NCBI RefSeq assembly: GCF_005405285.1
Contig: NZ_BJDT01000005.1
Location: forward strand, 1 to 64,000
Length of the DNA: 64,000 nt
Direction of reading: 5' to 3'
Origin: Weissella sagaensis
GTDB lineage: Bacteria; Bacillota; Bacilli; Lactobacillales; Lactobacillaceae
Part shown: positions 19,261 through 27,909 of the stretch, piece by piece
How positions within the stretch are numbered: position 1 is the first letter of the stretch
Layout: each line of letters opens with the position of its first letter
The notes under the pieces: model-generated
The model's input: the letters and a program-made list of their open reading frames with translations, nothing else
Told to the model about the DNA's origin: nothing
Databases searched by the model: none
Position numbers and translations under genes: made by a program

Positions 19261-20076
19261 TTAATGATTAATCGTTATTGCCCCCTCTTCACCAGCTATC
19301 TTCAATGCTTTGTTTTGATCACCAGTTATGTAATCCGTTTCACCCTGATCTTTATCATTTACTTCAAGGTCACTATCACTATTAATCACTCTCATCCCCG
19401 GCACAACGACATTATTCAATTTAATATCTGAATTATCACTCTTAATTTCACTAGCTTCCTTAAGTGTTAGTCGGTTAGCATTAAAAGCAACGTCATCGCC
19501 AGTTACATGTAATTGATTTGCACTAACATTTTTTAGACGATAACTACTTGATTCACCATTCATGTTAATTTTATCTGCATGGAGTGATTGTAAACGAACA
19601 CCACCATAATAATTTGTAATGACGACATTTTTAGCTGAAATGCCTTTCGTAATAACACCACTACCCTCAGTTCTAACCGCTAATTTATCTAAATCAATCC
19701 CTCGAGGTACCGTAATCGTTAACTTTTGACTTGATGGTTCAATCCCTAAGATAAATCGATCACGATCATGCATGGTGATATTCAAATCATCATTATCGGC
19801 ATGCAATTTAAACTGGTCAATATTTGTATAATGACCTGAAATATGCCATTTATCGCCTTGTACTAAGTTAATAATACTATTTGAACCACCATTAATAGTT
19901 AGTTTTTTGTATTGATGGTCTGCAAGTGTCTTATTAAATTTATGCGTCTCAACAATTTTGGGGCCGTTATCCCAAGTAATAGCTGTATTAGCACCTGTAG
20001 ATAGACCAATCACTACCATTGCGCCACCAACAACCATGACGCTACCACCAGTGATTAATGCTGCTTTTAATCCCAT
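19261..20076 (-). CDS. DUF4097 (LiaG/YvlB-like) surface-exposed beta-helix protein
   Basis: A 271-residue protein with an N-terminal membrane segment (about residues 8-28) and an outside domain made of short parallel beta strands (KLTINGGSNSI, KLTITVPRGI, NVVITNYYGGV, DNSDIKLNNV), the layout of DUF4097. Family members such as LiaG and YvlB belong to cell-envelope stress modules. It starts 1 bp after the upstream stop codon, with GGGGGCAC as ribosome binding site. The function is not known; a role in envelope sensing together with the HAAS protein is inferred from context. Confidence 0.8.
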   Translation of the reverse strand: MGLKAALITGGSVMVVGGAMVVIGLSTGANTAITWDNGPKIVETHKFNKTLADHQYKKLTINGGSNSIINLVQGDKWHISGHYTNIDQFKLHADNDDLNITMHDRDRFILGIEPSSQKLTITVPRGIDLDKLAVRTEGSGVITKGISAKNVVITNYYGGVRLQSLHADKINMNGESSSYRLKNVSANQLHVTGDDVAFNANRLTLKEASEIKSDNSDIKLNNVVVPGMRVINSDSDLEVNDKDQGETDYITGDQNKALKIAGEEGAITINH

Positions 20077-20077
20077 C

Positions 20078-20695
20078 TTAATGTGCCCCCTTTACATTAT
20101 TTTTACTCAAATAACGGTTACCTACCCATTTGATAAATGTTACTAACATTTCAAATAACCAGCGTGTTACACGCCAAACGATTGGTGCAAAGAAGATAAC
20201 AGCACCAGTCAACAGCAACCCTGCTCCAATGTAAAAGACGCCGGTGGCAACTGATTGCCAAAGTAAAATAACACCGTTAACAAAGGCGATTAATCCCCCT
20301 GCTAATACACCAATAATACCAACATAAATACTAAATAAAATGCCCAAGAACAAAATGATTGCTGATATCAAAATACCAATCACACCAATCGCAATTGGAA
20401 TTAAGAAAGGTGACGCAAATAACCCTAAAACGACTAACCAGACAAGATTCATCCGATTTTTAGTTCGTGTACTACGTGGTACCGTATCATCAGCTACTTC
20501 ATCATTTTCAATAAAATACTCAATTTTTAAAGAACGAGCGAATTGTTTCGGTGTCCCATATTTTTCTTCAATATCTTGTATTGAGTAGCCCGCATCTAAC
20601 ATTTGTTCTTCGTAAAATTGTAATAATTCTTCCCGTTCATCAGTTGGTAAATCTTTTAAATAAGATCTCACATTATCTAAATACTCTTTAATCAT
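20078..20695 (-). CDS. HAAS / DUF1700 membrane protein
   Basis: A 205-residue protein with a cytosolic N-terminal HAAS domain (MIKEYLDNVRSYLKDLP, then EELLQFYEEQMLDAGYSIQD and YGTPKQFARSL) followed by four or more membrane spans (about residues 83-185). DUF1700 proteins normally pair with a PadR regulator. I use the ATG at 20695, which overlaps the PadR stop and has GGAGGAGCGTA just before it, rather than the ATG 19 codons upstream. Likely function: transmitting an envelope signal to, or being controlled by, PadR. Confidence 0.85.
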   Translation of the reverse strand: MIKEYLDNVRSYLKDLPTDEREELLQFYEEQMLDAGYSIQDIEEKYGTPKQFARSLKIEYFIENDEVADDTVPRSTRTKNRMNLVWLVVLGLFASPFLIPIAIGVIGILISAIILFLGILFSIYVGIIGVLAGGLIAFVNGVILLWQSVATGVFYIGAGLLLTGAVIFFAPIVWRVTRWLFEMLVTFIKWVGNRYLSKNNVKGAH

Positions 20696-21002
20696 TACGC
20701 TCCTCCAATAATGAATTAACTGCCTCTCTAAATGACGCCCATGAGTGAACAATTTCTTGCAGGTGACTTACTCCTAAGTCAGTTATGTGGTAATATCGTC
20801 GATTACGTCCTTCAAATGGTTTATCGTATGTCTCTAGATAGCCATCTCGTTTTAGCCGTCTAAGTACCGGATACATGGTGGATTCGCTTACCCCCAATAA
20901 TTCTTGCATTGATTTGGTAATAATATAACCGTAAGTATCCTCTTTAGTTAATACTGCTAATACTGAGCCATCTAGTACCGTAGTTGGCACTTGAATATTC
21001 AT
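20688..21002 (-). CDS. PadR-family transcriptional regulator
   Basis: A 104-residue winged-helix regulator. LDGSVLAVLTKEDTYGYII (residues 9-27), SESTMYPVLRRLKRDGYLE and YYHITDLGVSHLQEI match the PadR DNA-binding domain and its C-terminal dimer helix. It is the first gene of a three-gene operon whose promoter carries a palindromic site (21038-21069), so autorepression is likely. The inducer is unknown; PadR proteins with this neighbourhood usually respond to membrane stress. Confidence 0.92.
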   Translation of the reverse strand: MNIQVPTTVLDGSVLAVLTKEDTYGYIITKSMQELLGVSESTMYPVLRRLKRDGYLETYDKPFEGRNRRYYHITDLGVSHLQEIVHSWASFREAVNSLLEERND

Positions 21003-21033
21003 GGCTTTTCTCCCTATTTTTCAATATTATATT

Positions 21034-21077
21034 TCGTATACCATTATATTATACGACATATAATGGTATGTCAAGAA
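21034..21077 (-). promoter_or_regulatory. Promoter and palindromic operator of the PadR operon
   Basis: Two 11-bp arms, ATACCATTATA (21038-21048) and TATAATGGTAT (21059-21069), form a perfect inverted repeat with a 10-bp spacer. On the minus strand TTGACA overlaps the upstream arm and TATAAT lies in the middle, so a bound dimer would cover the promoter. This is the expected PadR operator; binding is inferred. Confidence 0.7.
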
Positions 21078-21100
21078 AATGCTTATTTTTTAATAGTCAA

Positions 21101-21139
21101 AAACGCACGGATAATGAATAAAACATTATCCGTGCGTTT
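21101..21139 (-). terminator. Intrinsic terminator after mntH
   Basis: A perfect 16-bp stem (AAACGCACGGATAATG at 21101-21116 and its complement at 21124-21139), then a T-run on the minus strand. Confidence 0.88.
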
Positions 21140-21174
21140 AACTTTTGATTTTAATAATCAATCTGATTAACTAA

Positions 21175-22569
21175 TTAGCTAAACATTTGACCAACAATTT
21201 GGAATACTAATTGGAGATTTAATGCTGTTAAGACAGTAAATATAATCCAAGCCAACCAAGTCATCCACTTTGGATTAGCAAAATCTTCACCCATAACCTT
21301 CTTTGAAGAAGTAAAGGCAATTAGTGGTGCCATCGCAAATGGCAAAGCAATTGATAAGAACACCTGTGAATAAACAAGCAATTGATCAAGCTTTCCTTCG
21401 TCCCCACCATATATTAATGTGAAAGCGACAACCGGAATCAAGGCCAAACCACGTGTAATCACACGACGTAGCCACATTGGTACTTTCAAGTGTAAGAAAC
21501 CACCCATGATAACTTCACCAGTTAGAGTTCCAGTAATTGTTGAATTTTGACCTGATGCTAACAAAGCAACCGCAAACAAAGTCGATAGAATTGGTGAAGC
21601 AATTGCTCCAGCAATTGCACTATCACTCAAAGCACTGTACATTTGTCCAAATGTTCCAACTGAATCACCGTGACCGAAGAACAACGAAGCTCCTAAAATC
21701 AACAAGAATGAGTTAATAACAAAGGCTAGTGACAATTGGATATTTGAATCCCATGTCATAAAACGAACACCTTCTTTTAGCTCTTCTTTGTTATCACGAT
21801 TAACATTACGTGTTTGCGAAATTGATGAGTGCAAGTACAAATTATGTGGCATAACAGTTGCCCCAATAATTCCTAATGTCATCAAAAGTGGTGAATCAGC
21901 ACCGTGAATACCAGTTGTGCTAACTGCTTGAATTTGTGGTAGATAACCACCAAACAATTCTACCATGTTAGGATCTGATGATACGACCAAGTATCCGAAA
22001 ATAAATAAAATCGTTAAAATAAGTGTGACAACAATAGCTTCGATTTTTCGGAATCCAAAACGCATCAATAGCAACAACAAGACAACATCTAAAGCAGTAG
22101 TCAAAACAGATGCAATCATTGACCAACCAAATAGCAAGTGTAAAGCAATCGCTCCACCAATAACTTCAGCAATATCGGTAGCCATCAAAGCTAACTCACT
22201 GATAATCCATAAAACAATACCGCCAGTTTTATTCGTACGTTTTCTAGTCGCTTGGGCTAAATCTTCGTGCTTGACCATTCCCAACTTACCAGCCATATAT
22301 TGTAGCATCATCGCAATCAATGATGAAATCAAAACAACTGATAATAGGGTGTAGCGATAAGTTGCTCCACCAGTAACTGAAGTTACCCAATTACCTGGAT
22401 CCATATACCCTACGGCAACTAATGCTCCTGGACCTGAAAAGGTCCATAATTTACGCCAAAATGAACCACTTTTAGGTATTTCTACCGAGCCATTCACATC
22501 GCCCAGGCTAGCATCATCCGCTGCGCTTTGAATTAAGCCCTTTTTTTCTGTCATTTCTTTCTCAGACAT
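21175..22569 (-). CDS. mntH: Nramp-family divalent metal (Mn2+) transporter
   Basis: A 464-residue proton-coupled importer with about 11 membrane spans. The metal-binding DPGN motif is in GYMDPGNWVTS (about residues 56-66) and the second motif in MPHNLYLHSS. High manganese uptake is typical of lactic acid bacteria, where Mn2+ stands in for superoxide dismutase. An AGGAGG box lies 5-6 nt before the ATG. It is monocistronic. An MntR-like regulator is encoded at 54558, far away. The leader region upstream contains three hairpins described separately. Confidence 0.95.
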   Translation of the reverse strand: MSEKEMTEKKGLIQSAADDASLGDVNGSVEIPKSGSFWRKLWTFSGPGALVAVGYMDPGNWVTSVTGGATYRYTLLSVVLISSLIAMMLQYMAGKLGMVKHEDLAQATRKRTNKTGGIVLWIISELALMATDIAEVIGGAIALHLLFGWSMIASVLTTALDVVLLLLLMRFGFRKIEAIVVTLILTILFIFGYLVVSSDPNMVELFGGYLPQIQAVSTTGIHGADSPLLMTLGIIGATVMPHNLYLHSSISQTRNVNRDNKEELKEGVRFMTWDSNIQLSLAFVINSFLLILGASLFFGHGDSVGTFGQMYSALSDSAIAGAIASPILSTLFAVALLASGQNSTITGTLTGEVIMGGFLHLKVPMWLRRVITRGLALIPVVAFTLIYGGDEGKLDQLLVYSQVFLSIALPFAMAPLIAFTSSKKVMGEDFANPKWMTWLAWIIFTVLTALNLQLVFQIVGQMFS

Positions 22570-22678
22570 GACAACCTCCTAAGATAAATAATTGTCGTCG
22601 TAAGGTCATCCCAGTGTACTATTTACTTTTTGTATATAGTGCTAAATAAAATTCATAAAGATTTTCGTCCAACTTGGT

Positions 22679-22800
22679 TGTTGAAAGCTTATGACTTTCA
22701 CTTAACCGGGAGTATTCCCACCCGCAAAGAACATCTTACTCTGTTGCTAGATAAGATGCAACCATTTATTTTCTTTATTTTTATTTTTTTTATGCAGTAT
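22679..22800. other. Structured intergenic region upstream of mntH (three hairpins, T-rich tail)
   Basis: In the 392-bp gap 22570-22961 three hairpins stand in a row: TGAAAG/CTTTCA (22682-22700), GGGAgtatTCCC (22708-22719) and CATCTTA/TAAGATG (22732-22758). On the plus strand a T-rich stretch follows (22763-22800), as in a terminator. It could be an mntH leader element on the minus strand or a small RNA on the plus strand. A 72-codon plus frame (22630-22848) crosses it, but has no clear ribosome binding site. It does not match a Mn (yybP-ykoY) riboswitch that I can recognise. The rest of the gap, 22801-22961, is AT-rich with nothing seen. Confidence 0.4.
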
Positions 22801-22961
22801 TGTCAAAAAGTTTATCAATCAATTCAATATAATTTTACTACCGACTAAATTATTTTCGGATTTCGATTAAACAATAGAATGATTATAGTTATCCACTGCT
22901 GATGAACTTCATTTCTTATTTTTATAACGGCATCGTTACTTTAAATCAATTTGTGCCATTT

Positions 22962-23447
22962 TTAACGCAAATTTTCTGCCATCCCCATTAATAACTTACG
23001 CATAAATTGATCCCCTGCAACCAAATATTTAGGATGTGATTTACGACGAAGCATTGCGCCTACTTCACCCTTTGTTACTTTAAAATCTGCAGCCTGCCAA
23101 AAAGCTAACAAATCTTCAGTTGTATATGACATCGCAATTTTAATTTTTTTAATCACAACATTATTAATATCATTATCACGTTGCATACTATAATCTTGTG
23201 GTGCTAAAGAACCATCTTCATTTTTCTTATGCCCGCGTTGTGACACAATTAAACCATTCATAAATTTTTCTAAATCATGCCGTGATAATTGCGCATCACG
23301 TGCACTTTCCGGGGCTGGCTTGGCAATAATGGCCAAAAATTCAGCCTTCGTTAAATCCAAATCACCCAATTTAAAAATGGCTAACATATCTTTACTACTA
23401 ATATTAAAAATATACTGCAAACGACGAACGATATCATTATTATGCAT
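22962..23447 (-). CDS. DUF1456 (YehS-like) protein
   Basis: A 161-residue protein of two tandem copies of a small helical module: MHNNDIVRRLQYIFNISSKD... and DINNVVIKKIKIAMSYTTED..., each followed by a LxKxEFLAII / TKGEVGAML-type segment. This is the DUF1456 (YehS) arrangement. The basic C-terminal part (RRKSHPKYL) is typical. Its biochemical function is not known. It is likely cytosolic and sits alone between mntH and an oxidoreductase. Confidence 0.85.
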   Translation of the reverse strand: MHNNDIVRRLQYIFNISSKDMLAIFKLGDLDLTKAEFLAIIAKPAPESARDAQLSRHDLEKFMNGLIVSQRGHKKNEDGSLAPQDYSMQRDNDINNVVIKKIKIAMSYTTEDLLAFWQAADFKVTKGEVGAMLRRKSHPKYLVAGDQFMRKLLMGMAENLR

Positions 23448-23505
23448 TTACTAATTAACTTCTTTCATTTTTGAGATTATAACAACTTATTTGCCAATAA
23501 AAAAA

Positions 23506-23543
23506 CTGTTTATTTCCATATTTGTTACTTTGAAAATAAACAA
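23506..23543 (-). terminator. Probable terminator after the aldo-keto reductase gene
   Basis: An imperfect stem (CTGTTTATTTCC at 23506-23517 with GAAAATAAACAA at 23532-23543) is followed by a T-run on the minus strand. Confidence 0.6.
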
Positions 23544-23550
23544 TTTTAAC

Positions 23551-24540
23551 TTATCCTTTTAGGATTTGATCAATTTTACTTAATTCTTCTGTTGATAACG
23601 TCATATTATCAGCAACTTTAACATTATCTAATAAATGGTCAACTGAAGAAGCACCAATTACAATTGACGGTACCCGCTTATCTCGTAACAACCAAGCCAT
23701 TGCTAATTGGGCCAAAGTTTGACCACGGTCAGCAGCAACTTTATTTAGTGCATTAAGCTTGGCAACTGCACCCTTAGGATCTTCTTGAATAAATGCATTT
23801 GTTCGATGTAATGGCATGTCAGCTGGAATGCCATCCAAATAGCGATCAGTCAATAAACCTTCTGCCAATGGTCCATACGCAATTAAGCCAGCATGATGAT
23901 CATCTAAAGTTGACAACATATCACTTTCTTCAGCTTCACGATTAAACATGTTATATGACATTTGATTACCAATAAAAGGCGTATGTAATTCATCAAATAT
24001 TTTTGAAATCTCAGCCACTTGTTCAGTTGTGTAATTAGATACACCAACATACAAAACCTTACCTTGACGAACCATTAAATCAAGGGCTTGCGCTGTTTCA
24101 CGTAAATTAGTGTTAGGATCCCAACGATGTGCATAAAAAATATCTACATAATCTAAGTGCATCCGTTGCAATGACAAATCCAAGGCAGCTGTTAGGGTTT
24201 TCTTACCCGAAAATTCACCTAGTGGCCCTGGCCACATATGAAAACCAGCCTTTGTTGTAATGACTAATTCGTTACGATATGGTTGTAAATCTTTTTGGTA
24301 CACCGCCCCAAATGTCTCTTCAGCAGTCCCATCTGCTGGGCCATAATTAGAAGCATTATCAAACGAAAAGATCCCGTTATCAAACGCTTTTAAAATAACC
24401 TCACGTGAATTTGATAGTGGCATTTGATCACCTAAATTACGCCACAAACCAAAAGACAGTGCGGGTAAAATTAAACCGGAATCTGATACGCGACGATATG
24501 GCATAACATCATACCGGTTATCTGCTGCTGCATAAACCAT
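23551..24540 (-). CDS. Aldo-keto reductase (YghZ / glyceraldehyde-3-phosphate reductase-like)
   Basis: A 329-residue NADPH-dependent reductase of the AKR fold. The catalytic Tyr is in FDNASNYGPADGTAEE, the Lys in VITTKAGFHMWPG, the His in FYAHRWDP, and the cofactor site in VIGASSVDHLLDN near the C-terminus. The motif set matches the YghZ/GpR subgroup (AKR14). I start at the ATG at 24540 (MVYAAADNRY) because GGGAGG lies 7 nt upstream; the ATG nine codons earlier has none. The substrate is not certain. Confidence 0.88.
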   Translation of the reverse strand: MVYAAADNRYDVMPYRRVSDSGLILPALSFGLWRNLGDQMPLSNSREVILKAFDNGIFSFDNASNYGPADGTAEETFGAVYQKDLQPYRNELVITTKAGFHMWPGPLGEFSGKKTLTAALDLSLQRMHLDYVDIFYAHRWDPNTNLRETAQALDLMVRQGKVLYVGVSNYTTEQVAEISKIFDELHTPFIGNQMSYNMFNREAEESDMLSTLDDHHAGLIAYGPLAEGLLTDRYLDGIPADMPLHRTNAFIQEDPKGAVAKLNALNKVAADRGQTLAQLAMAWLLRDKRVPSIVIGASSVDHLLDNVKVADNMTLSTEELSKIDQILKG

Positions 24541-24579
24541 GTTTGTACCTCCCAAATTTGACTTCATATTAATTTTAAA

Positions 24580-25554
24580 TTAGTAAATGTTAACGTCAGG
24601 ATTGTTACTTGAACGCAATAAGACGTCAATCCGATCGTTATCGTGAATACGTTGAATAGCCTCTGCTAATAATGGTGCAATTGATAATACTGTAAACTTA
24701 GGATTCAACTTTTCTTCTGGAATCTGAATTGTATCTGTGAAAATATATCGTTCAATATTATCATCAGTTGCTAATTTATCAGCAGCATCTCCTGATAAGA
24801 CTGGATGAGTAGCAGCAACATAAACTTCAGTTGCGCCATTAGCCAAAAGTGCACGAGCTGTCATTTGTACACGGTAACCTGTATCCACGATGTCATCTAC
24901 AATTACAGCACGACGACCATTAACATCGCCAACGATTGCATCTGGTGACTCTGGCTTTGTCATGGCGATATTATCATTAACAACACCCCATGGTGCTTTC
25001 AAAATATCAGCAAATTTACGGGCGCGACCAGCACCAGTATGATCTGGTGACACAATTACCAAGTTATCCGTCATATTACGACTATAAAAATAGTCTGTTA
25101 ATAATGGCGCTGCTTTTAAATGATCCACTGGAATATCAAAAAATCCTTGTATTTGCTGGGCATGTAGGTCAATTGAAACGACACGATCAACACCATTCAT
25201 TTCAATTAAAGAGGCCACCATTTTAGCGGTAATAGGTTCACGAGACTTTGCTTTGCGATCTTGACGTGCATACCCCATATATGGCATAACCACAGTAATT
25301 TGTCCCGCCGATGACCGGCGCAGTGCATCAACGACAATCATGATTTCCATGAAAGCATCATTTACTTCTTCTGCAATCGGCGCAATAACATAGACATCAT
25401 CTCCACGAATGCTTTCTTGAACTCGTTCATAAATTTCACCATCAGCAAAACGCTGAATATCTACTGGTGTCAATGGTATGTTCAGCTCTTCAGCCACAGA
25501 TTTTGCTAGAATATTATTGGTACTTAACCCTAACAATGTTATTTGAGATTCCAC
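24580..25554 (-). CDS. prs: Ribose-phosphate pyrophosphokinase
   Basis: A 324-residue enzyme that makes PRPP from ribose-5-phosphate and ATP for nucleotide, histidine and tryptophan synthesis. The RQDRKAKSREPITAK flexible loop, SIDLHAQQIQGFF metal site, VSPDHTGAGRARKFAD and the PRPP loop VIVDDIVDTG are visible. It begins with GTG (25554), preceded by TGGAGG. The PRPP loop reads DDIVDTGYRV rather than the usual DDIIDTAGT, which suggests it may be the second, divergent Prs paralogue often found in lactobacilli. Confidence 0.93.
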   Translation of the reverse strand: MESQITLLGLSTNNILAKSVAEELNIPLTPVDIQRFADGEIYERVQESIRGDDVYVIAPIAEEVNDAFMEIMIVVDALRRSSAGQITVVMPYMGYARQDRKAKSREPITAKMVASLIEMNGVDRVVSIDLHAQQIQGFFDIPVDHLKAAPLLTDYFYSRNMTDNLVIVSPDHTGAGRARKFADILKAPWGVVNDNIAMTKPESPDAIVGDVNGRRAVIVDDIVDTGYRVQMTARALLANGATEVYVAATHPVLSGDAADKLATDDNIERYIFTDTIQIPEEKLNPKFTVLSIAPLLAEAIQRIHDNDRIDVLLRSSNNPDVNIY

Positions 25555-25710
25555 GAACGAATGCCTCCATTTCTCATCCTTACTTCTTGTCTTCTTTATT
25601 TTACCAAAATAAACAACGTTACGGTATCTTTTATCTATATATAATCTCGCTAAAATTTATGATAAACCTAAGTTTAATTTGCAAATAGATTTAATTACCC
25701 CTATACTAAA

Positions 25711-25803
25711 ACAAGCGAATCAAATAAGCTGGGGTGCCAAGAGCTGGCTGAGAAAATACCCATAGAACCTGAGCAATGTAATTTTGCTAGGGAGCTTCTT
25801 GTT
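25711..25803 (+). promoter_or_regulatory. TPP (THI-box) riboswitch
   Basis: The conserved TPP aptamer blocks appear in order: GGGGTGCC at 25731-25738, GGCTGAGA, ATACCC and GAACCTGA, closed by a P1 helix from ACAAG (25711) and CTTGT (25798-25802). It lies ahead of ykoEDC and directly before an intrinsic terminator, so thiamine pyrophosphate should stop transcription of the importer. Confidence 0.96.
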
Positions 25804-25820
25804 TATCATGACAGTAAACA

Positions 25821-25869
25821 ATCCCAGTACCCACAAAGACATGTGTCTTTGTAGTGCTGGGATTTTTTT
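25821..25869 (+). terminator. Riboswitch-controlled intrinsic terminator before ykoEDC
   Basis: ATCCCAG (25821-25827) pairs with CTGGGAT (25857-25863) and ACAAAGACA with TGTCTTTGT inside it; seven Ts follow. It forms the expression platform of the TPP riboswitch. Confidence 0.9.
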
Positions 25870-25925
25870 GCTACCAGAGCTTTGGCGATTCGACGATATT
25901 ATTTTAAGGAGGTTTGCAATTTATT

Positions 25926-26489
25926 ATGCAAACAGTTAATGAGTCAAAGACAAAATGGTCACTACGGGATGTTATTTTCCTAGCAATCATCGCCATATTT
26001 TTTGGGGTTATTTTTGAGGTGTGGAGTGCTTCTTATTATGCTGTAGCAGCAACGCCTTTGAAGCCATATGCCAATGATTTAACGTTAGGCGTTTGGTTAA
26101 TGGCCGCCCCACTTGCTGGTGCAATTTTACAAAAAGTAGGTAGTTCACTACTAGGCGAAGTCCTAGCTGCTGCTGTTGAAATGATGCTATTTTCAAGTTG
26201 GGGTGCCGCTAACTTGATTTCTGGCTTTGTTCAAGGTGTGGGAACTGAATTAGGCTTTGCCGCAACTGGTTATAAAAACTGGGGTAAACTTGGTTTGACT
26301 TTTTCTGTCATTACAACCACTATTGTCACGTTTATCTGGGATTTGTTTAATAGTGGTTATGCAGACTATAAACCCAGCTTGATGATTACCCTATTTATCA
26401 TCCGTTTAATTTCAGCTGGGTTCTTTGGCGGCGTCTTAGTATATTACATTCAAAAATTAGTTACCAAGTCTGGTGTCTTAAAACATTAA
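25926..26489 (+). CDS. ykoE: ECF transporter S component for thiamine precursor (YkoE)
   Basis: A 187-residue membrane protein with about five spans that binds the substrate, probably hydroxymethylpyrimidine or another thiamine precursor. The sequence WSLRDVIFLAIIAIFFGVIF and the central AAPLAGAILQKVGSSLLGEV and FVQGVGTELGF segments match YkoE. I use the ATG at 25926, 13 nt after AGGAGG; the in-frame TTG at 25914 is too close to the box. It leads a three-gene operon with a dedicated ATPase and T component, under TPP riboswitch control. Confidence 0.92.
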   Translation: MQTVNESKTKWSLRDVIFLAIIAIFFGVIFEVWSASYYAVAATPLKPYANDLTLGVWLMAAPLAGAILQKVGSSLLGEVLAAAVEMMLFSSWGAANLISGFVQGVGTELGFAATGYKNWGKLGLTFSVITTTIVTFIWDLFNSGYADYKPSLMITLFIIRLISAGFFGGVLVYYIQKLVTKSGVLKH

Positions 26490-26493
26490 GCTT

Positions 26494-27909
26494 ATGACAA
26501 ATTTAAAAGTTGAAAATTTTAGTTTTGCGTATGCTGATAATCAACCAAATATCTTAAATCAAATTAATTGGCTACCACAACCCGGATCATTTAACCTATT
26601 AATTGGTCCTTCAGGTTCAGGTAAATCAACACTCTTAAAATCAATGGCTGGTTTATTGCCAAAATTTGGTGGTGTCATTACTGGTGGCCAAATTTTATTA
26701 AATAATGAGCCCATCCAACCTATTGTCCCATTTGAAAGAGCACGACGTATTGCTATGCTCTTTCAAAATCCAGATCGCCAATTTGCAATGCGTACTGCCC
26801 GTTCACAATTAATTTTTGCATTAGAAAATCTTCAGCTATCACTAGACGTGATTAATCAACGGGTCCCATTGGCTCTTGAAGCACTCCACCTAACTGATAT
26901 TGCTGATCAAGAATTATTAACATTATCAGGTGGTGAGAAACAGCGTGTCGCCCTGGCTGTTGTGTTGGCAATGGATAGCGATATTATTTTATTAGATGAA
27001 CCTTTTGCAAGTGTTGATCCGACAGCTCGTTTAGCCTTGTTAGCTGATTTAAAAAAATTACAAGTTGAACAACATAAAACAATTATCATCTCAGATCATG
27101 ATTTATCTGGTTATGAAAAATTAGTTGATTATTTATATGCCCTTGATACTAAAACTGGCACATTGTCCCAACAACCCTTAACAAAACTAGATAACTTACC
27201 GGTCATCACACCGTTTTATGGTGTACCTCATCCCACAGGTCATCTTAGTTTTAACCAACTCACGTTAACTGTTGGTCAGCAACGGACTTTGTTAGCTGAA
27301 AGTTCTTTCACCTTACCTAGTGCCCAGATTGGCTTATTATCTGGTGCCAACGGCATTGGTAAATCGACTTTATTTAAAGCATTAGGTCACCAAATAAAGT
27401 ATGCTGGTCAGATTAATTGGGACGGTCAAGACACCCGTAAAATAAAGTTAAAAAATTGGACCAAACAAGTTGCCTTAATTTTCCAGTCGGCGACAGACCA
27501 ATTTGTCAAAATGACCTTACAAGAAGAAATCAATTTATCGCAACGTCATAGTTTAGCTGCGTCTTATTGGACACATGAACGTATTCAAGCCGCTTTAACG
27601 ACCTTGCATTTGGATCAATTATTAGATCATGTTGTTTACCAGCTGTCCGGTGGCCAACAGAAAAAATTGCAGGTTTTAAGTATGTTGATTATGGGACAAC
27701 CTGTTTTGTTACTTGATGAGCCATTAGCCGGTCTAGATAGCAATTCTGTTCAAGCTATTATGCAGTTAATTAGTGATAGCATTCAGGCAACCCAACAGAG
27801 TGTCTTAATGATTTCTCACCAACGTACTGGCTTGGCTAACTTTATTGATTATGAATTAGTCTTCAAGAATAAATCACTCATCTTAATTGGGGAGGCCAAC
27901 AATGTTTAG
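26494..27909 (+). CDS. ykoD: Duplicated ABC ATPase of the Yko importer (YkoD)
   Basis: A 471-residue protein with two ABC ATPase domains. The first has Walker A GPSGSGKST (about residues 38-46), signature LSGGEKQR and Walker B IILLDEPF. The second has Walker A GANGIGKST, signature LSGGQQKK and Walker B VLLLDEPLAGLD. One chain thus supplies both nucleotide sites of the ECF energising module. It starts 4 bp after ykoE stops and overlaps the ykoC start by 8 bp. Confidence 0.94.
   Translation: MTNLKVENFSFAYADNQPNILNQINWLPQPGSFNLLIGPSGSGKSTLLKSMAGLLPKFGGVITGGQILLNNEPIQPIVPFERARRIAMLFQNPDRQFAMRTARSQLIFALENLQLSLDVINQRVPLALEALHLTDIADQELLTLSGGEKQRVALAVVLAMDSDIILLDEPFASVDPTARLALLADLKKLQVEQHKTIIISDHDLSGYEKLVDYLYALDTKTGTLSQQPLTKLDNLPVITPFYGVPHPTGHLSFNQLTLTVGQQRTLLAESSFTLPSAQIGLLSGANGIGKSTLFKALGHQIKYAGQINWDGQDTRKIKLKNWTKQVALIFQSATDQFVKMTLQEEINLSQRHSLAASYWTHERIQAALTTLHLDQLLDHVVYQLSGGQQKKLQVLSMLIMGQPVLLLDEPLAGLDSNSVQAIMQLISDSIQATQQSVLMISHQRTGLANFIDYELVFKNKSLILIGEANNV

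Noticed and set aside
22679..22760. A T-box or a Mn (yybP-ykoY) riboswitch upstream of mntH
   Set aside because: GGGTGGG on the minus strand looks T-box-like, but no tRNA-pairing region or full antiterminator is seen, and the Mn aptamer core blocks are absent.
22630..22848. 72-codon plus-strand gene upstream of mntH
   Set aside because: No clear ribosome binding site and no recognised product; kept only as one explanation of the structured region.
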